32,304 nt of DNA from CAWCLK01 sp963796225 (GTDB taxonomy: Bacteria > Actinomycetota > Nitriliruptoria > Nitriliruptorales > Nitriliruptoraceae), in NCBI GenBank assembly GCA_963796225.1, contig CAWCLK010000003.1, forward strand, positions 1 through 32,304, read 5' to 3'. A program made the translations under genes and the position numbers. Under the pieces are notes generated by a model. That model saw nothing but the letters and a program-made list of their open reading frames with translations. It had not been told where the DNA came from and made no database searches. Shown piece after piece: positions 29,583 to 32,304 of the stretch. How positions within the stretch are numbered: the stretch's first letter is position 1; every line of letters starts with the position of its first letter.

Positions 29583-31429
29583 GCGACGACGGACACGACG
29601 GACACGACGACGGCCGCTACCCGGACCTCGAGGAGTACGGCTTCCTCGGGGACTGCCACGACTGGGCCCTGGTGCACCGCGACGGATCGATCGACTGGTG
29701 CTGCTTCGAACGCGACGAGGGCCGAACCACGGCGGCACGCATCCTCGACTGGGACCGGGGCGGCCACTGCACCATCCAACCCGCGGAGGAGTTCACGTCC
29801 TCGTTCGGCTACGTCCCGGACACCAACGTGCTGCGGACCGAGCACCGGACCGATCACGGCGTGATCGAGGTCACCGACGCCCTGCTGGTGCAACGGGCCG
29901 AGGACGACGCCTCGGTGGACGTCCTGCCCCGGCTGCAGCTGGTCCGCCGCATCCGGTGCACCGAGGGCGCGGTCCGGGTCCGGGCGGAGCTGCTCCCCCG
30001 CTTCGACCTCGGCCTGACCTCCGCCCACGTCCAGCAGCGCAGCGAGCGGGGCTGGACCGCGATGGGTGGCGAGGACGCGCTGGCGATCTGGAGCGACCTC
30101 GACCTCGACGAGTCCACGTGGGCACGGGTCGCCGGCGAGACCATGCTCGAGGAGGGTGACGAGCACTGGCTGAGCTTCTGCTACCTCGCCCCCGAGAAGA
30201 TCGTGGATGGGGTGACCGACACGTCGCCGGAGGAGCTGGCCGACGGGCTCGACCACACGATCGCGTACTGGCAGTCCTGGGCGCAGGAGTGCGCCTACGA
30301 GGGCCCGTACCGCGATGCGGTCGTGCGCAGCGCGCTGGTGCTCAAGGCCCTGACCGATGCCAACACCGGTGCCGTCGCCGCGGCCGCCACGACCTCGCTG
30401 CCCGAGCAGGTGGGCGGGGAACGCAACTTCGACTACCGCTTCGCGTGGATGCGCGACGCCTCGACCATGCTGGCCGCCCTCTACGACGTGGGCTACACCG
30501 CCGAGGCCGACGCGTTCATGGGATGGCTGGGGCGCGCCACCGCTGGTACCGCCGAGGACCTGCAGGTGATGTACCGGCTCTCGGGTGGCCGCATGATGCC
30601 CGAGGTGGAGCTGTCGGATCTCGAGGGCTACCGCGGCTCGTCGCCGGTACGGATCGGCAACGCCGCGGCGGAGCAGTTCCAGCTCGACGTCTACGGCGAG
30701 CTGGTCTCCACCGTCTGGCGCTACCACCGGCACGGCCGCGAGCTGAGCCAGGAGACCATCCACCTGCTGGCCGACGTCCTGTCCCAGCTGGAGGACGTCT
30801 GGACCGAGCCCGACGCCGGGATCTGGGAGCAGCGGGGCAACTACGAGCCATTCGTGTCGTCGAAGCTGTACGCGTGGCGCGCCGCGCACCTGCTCGGCGA
30901 GCTGGCCGAGGAGATCCCCGAGCTCGACATCGATCCGGACCGGTGCCGCCGCCTGCGCGACGAGATCCGCGAGGAGATCGAGCGGTACGGGGTCGACCGC
31001 AGCACCAACGCGCTCATGCGTGCGTTCGGCCGCCACACCCAGGACGCGTCGAACCTGCTCGCGATCCTGCTCAACTTCTGGGACGTGGACGATCCCCGCG
31101 CCGAGGCGACGATCGCGTCGGTCGAGGATGAGCTCACCGACGGCCCGCTCGTGCACCGCTACCGCGTGGCCGATGGGCTGCAGGGGCACCAGAACGCCTT
31201 CTTCTGGACCTCGTTCTGGATGGTCGAGTGCAAGGCACGGGCGGGGCGGCTCGACGAGGCCACGAAGCAGTTCGAGCAGCTGCTCGACCGGGCGAGCCCA
31301 CTCGGCCTGCTGTCCGAGGAGTGCGACGCCGCCGCGGACTCGCTGGTCGGCAACTACCCGCAGGCGATCTCCCACGTCGGCCTGATCCGGGCCGCGCTCG
31401 CCCTGCAGGGCGACCTGCGCGACGACTGA
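29579..31429 (+). CDS. GH15-family glycoside hydrolase (glucoamylase/trehalase-like)
   Basis: A 616-aa cytoplasmic-looking enzyme. The N-terminal domain (about 1-230; YGFLGDCHDWALVHRDGSIDWCCFER) is the beta-sandwich domain of bacterial GH15 proteins. The (alpha/alpha)6 barrel follows, with DYRFAWMRDAS at about 284, the SGGRMMPEVELSDLEGY region near 335-350, and VRIGNAAAEQFQLDVYGE. These match the group that includes mycobacterial trehalase and glucoamylase-like proteins; the exact substrate (trehalose, maltose or oligosaccharide) is not decided. There is no signal peptide. The ATG start overlaps the ASRT stop, so the two are translationally coupled. The C-terminal part (QAISHVGLIRAAL) is complete, and the length is normal for the family. 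Confidence 0.93.
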   Translation: MSDDGHDGHDDGRYPDLEEYGFLGDCHDWALVHRDGSIDWCCFERDEGRTTAARILDWDRGGHCTIQPAEEFTSSFGYVPDTNVLRTEHRTDHGVIEVTDALLVQRAEDDASVDVLPRLQLVRRIRCTEGAVRVRAELLPRFDLGLTSAHVQQRSERGWTAMGGEDALAIWSDLDLDESTWARVAGETMLEEGDEHWLSFCYLAPEKIVDGVTDTSPEELADGLDHTIAYWQSWAQECAYEGPYRDAVVRSALVLKALTDANTGAVAAAATTSLPEQVGGERNFDYRFAWMRDASTMLAALYDVGYTAEADAFMGWLGRATAGTAEDLQVMYRLSGGRMMPEVELSDLEGYRGSSPVRIGNAAAEQFQLDVYGELVSTVWRYHRHGRELSQETIHLLADVLSQLEDVWTEPDAGIWEQRGNYEPFVSSKLYAWRAAHLLGELAEEIPELDIDPDRCRRLRDEIREEIERYGVDRSTNALMRAFGRHTQDASNLLAILLNFWDVDDPRAEATIASVEDELTDGPLVHRYRVADGLQGHQNAFFWTSFWMVECKARAGRLDEATKQFEQLLDRASPLGLLSEECDAAADSLVGNYPQAISHVGLIRAALALQGDLRDD

Positions 31430-31455
31430 CGAGACGACGAGGACGAGGACGACCC

Positions 31456-31920
31456 ATGCGAGAATCGATCGACACCACCGCCAGCGCGATCGGCCGCGGC
31501 CTGCTGGCCGGCTTCGCCGGAACCGTCGCGATGACGATCGCCATGCGACTGGACAACCTCGACCAGGGCCCCGAGGACTCCGGGATCCCCGCCGAGGGCG
31601 CTGCCGAGGTCCTCGGCATCGACTCGTTCGAGGACGACCGCGCCAGGGCCCGGACCGGCGAGCTCGTCCACTGGGGCTACGGCACCGCGGTCGGGGCCGT
31701 CCGGGGGCTGCTCGGCCGCACGGGCATGGGTCCCAACCTGGCCGACACCGCCTTCCACGGCGTGGTGTGGGCCGCCGAGCAGGCCCTGTTGCCCGCGCTG
31801 GACCTCGCCCCGCCGACACCGAAGTGGAGCCGCGCCGGACTGACCGCGGACCTGGTCCACCACGCCGTGTATGGCTTGGCCACCAACGGCGTGTACCGCC
31901 TGCTGTCCCCGAGCACCTGA
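31456..31920 (+). CDS. small hydrophobic protein of unknown function (154 aa)
   Basis: A 154-aa protein with several weakly hydrophobic segments: GRGLLAGFAGTVAMTIAM (about 13-30), a Gly-rich YGTAVGAVRGLLG (about 75-87), AFHGVVWAAEQALLPAL (about 99-115) and HHAVYGLATNGVYRLL at the C-terminus. This layout resembles small uncharacterised bacterial membrane proteins with a Gly-rich repeat, but I cannot name the family with confidence. The ATG at 31456 has GAGGACGACCC ahead of it. It follows the GH15 gene by 26 bases on the same strand, so it probably shares its transcript. A hairpin follows it. Confidence 0.7.
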   Translation: MRESIDTTASAIGRGLLAGFAGTVAMTIAMRLDNLDQGPEDSGIPAEGAAEVLGIDSFEDDRARARTGELVHWGYGTAVGAVRGLLGRTGMGPNLADTAFHGVVWAAEQALLPALDLAPPTPKWSRAGLTADLVHHAVYGLATNGVYRLLSPST

Positions 31921-31930
31921 CTCACTCGAC

Positions 31931-31950
31931 AGGGCCGAGACCACGGCCCT
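31931..31950 (+). terminator. hairpin after the GH15 operon
   Basis: AGGGCC (31931-31936) pairs with GGCCCT (31945-31950) around an 8-base loop, 10 bases after the stop. A second small hairpin CCTTCGTGAAGG overlaps its end. There is no long T-tract. The next gene has its own AAGGAG ribosome site and about 60 bases of leader. Confidence 0.4.
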
Positions 31951-32012
31951 TCGTGAAGGAAGGATCGAAGCCTCGATCGTACGGTCGAGAGTGAGCCCAG
32001 GAAGGAGCACGC

Positions 32013-32304
32013 ATGTCCAGGACCGTCGCAGATGCCACGCTCGAGCGCCTGTCCCAGTGGGGGGTGGAGGTCGTCTTCGGCTACCCCGGTGACGGCATCA
32101 ACGGCCTGCTCGGTGCCTTCGAGGGCGACGGCACGCCCGAGTTCGTGCAGACGCGGCACGAGGAGATCTCGGCCTTCACGGCGGGGGCCTACGCGAAGTT
32201 CGCCCGCAAGCCCGCCGTGTGCATGTCGACGTCCGGGCCCGGCGCGATCCACATGCTCAACGGGCTCTACGACGCCAAGCTCGACCACGCCCCGGTCGTG
32301 GCCA
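32013..32304 (+). CDS. pyruvate oxidase/acetolactate synthase-like TPP enzyme (5' end only)
   Basis: The first 97 codons of a thiamine diphosphate enzyme; the gene runs off the window. The opening SRTVADATLERLSQWGVEVVFGYPGDGINGLL, then RHEEISAFTAGAYAKF and CMSTSGPGAIHMLNGLYDAKLDH, is the Pyr domain of the family, with the conserved catalytic-type Glu in RHEE that activates the cofactor. The sequence is nearer to the PoxB-like 'TPP-requiring' group than to IlvB, and PoxB is a general-stress enzyme in E. coli, which would suit the neighbourhood (inference). The ATG at 32013 has AAGGAG seven bases upstream. The full product could be about 550-600 aa. Confidence 0.85.
   Translation, partial: MSRTVADATLERLSQWGVEVVFGYPGDGINGLLGAFEGDGTPEFVQTRHEEISAFTAGAYAKFARKPAVCMSTSGPGAIHMLNGLYDAKLDHAPVVA

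Noticed and set aside
1..32304. tRNA, rRNA, CRISPR or insertion sequence
   Set aside because: I looked for T-loop motifs, direct repeat arrays and transposase motifs and saw none; the 21-base repeat is coding and within cheR.

Overview
The window is very GC-rich (roughly 70% or more by eye) and reads as chromosomal DNA of an actinobacterium. The signs are strong third-position G/C, many GTG starts, tight 1- and 4-base gene overlaps, F420/deazaflavin-type oxidoreductases, an RsbU/RsbW/STAS/SigB-type partner-switching set, and a selenocysteine formate dehydrogenase of the type I recall from actinobacteria. The class cannot be fixed from sequence alone; a deep-branching group such as Nitriliruptoria, Acidimicrobiia or Thermoleophilia would fit (inference). 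I see no tRNA, rRNA, insertion sequence, prophage, CRISPR array or origin. Genes are dense: the largest gene-free gap is about 212 bases (19870-20081), so no stretch over 300 bases lacks a gene.

Region 1 (1-4250, minus strand) is a TetR-controlled exporter operon, read right to left: TetR regulator, F420-type nitroreductase-like protein, DrrA-type ABC ATPase, two ABC-2 permeases, and a small membrane protein. A perfect inverted repeat (GTTAC-N5-GTAAC) lies just upstream of the tetR start.

Region 2 (4262-12288) holds catabolic genes: an FAAH-like amidase, a pair of acyl-CoA dehydrogenases, an unrecognised 427-aa protein, a D-aminoacylase-type amidohydrolase and a luciferase-like F420 oxidoreductase. 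The divergent promoter region at 9355-9498 carries a second operator-like palindrome (ATACCG-TT-CGGTAT).

Region 3 (12430-19869) is a signalling block. It has two small proteins, a STAS antagonist, then an operon of CheB (with a zinc-ribbon tail), CheR-PAS-coiled coil-PAS, a PAS-PP2C-HATPase fusion, and a second CheB. A TauE/SafE permease and an RsbW-like protein lacking the usual ATP-binding asparagine follow. No CheA, CheW, CheY, MCP or flagellar gene is present in the window.

Region 4 (20082-25269, minus strand) is a three-gene formate dehydrogenase operon. The catalytic subunit is interrupted by an in-frame UGA that I read as selenocysteine (residue 187). It is followed at the canonical distance by a SECIS-like hairpin with a GGUCU loop, so the subunit should be annotated as one 1094-aa protein and not as two fragments.

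Region 5 (25381-32304) looks like a general-stress block: a PfpI/DJ-1 protein; a divergent operon with an HTH protein, a second degenerate RsbW-like protein and a SigB/SigF-family sigma factor; then a membrane-anchored SDR, a homologue of the Anabaena sensory rhodopsin transducer overlapping a GH15 glycosidase, a small membrane protein, and the 5' end of a pyruvate oxidase-like TPP enzyme. Regions 3 and 5 together suggest a partner-switching network in which methylation-type input modules and a phosphatase/kinase fusion feed a SigB-like factor through atypical RsbW relatives; that link is inferred from domains and proximity.
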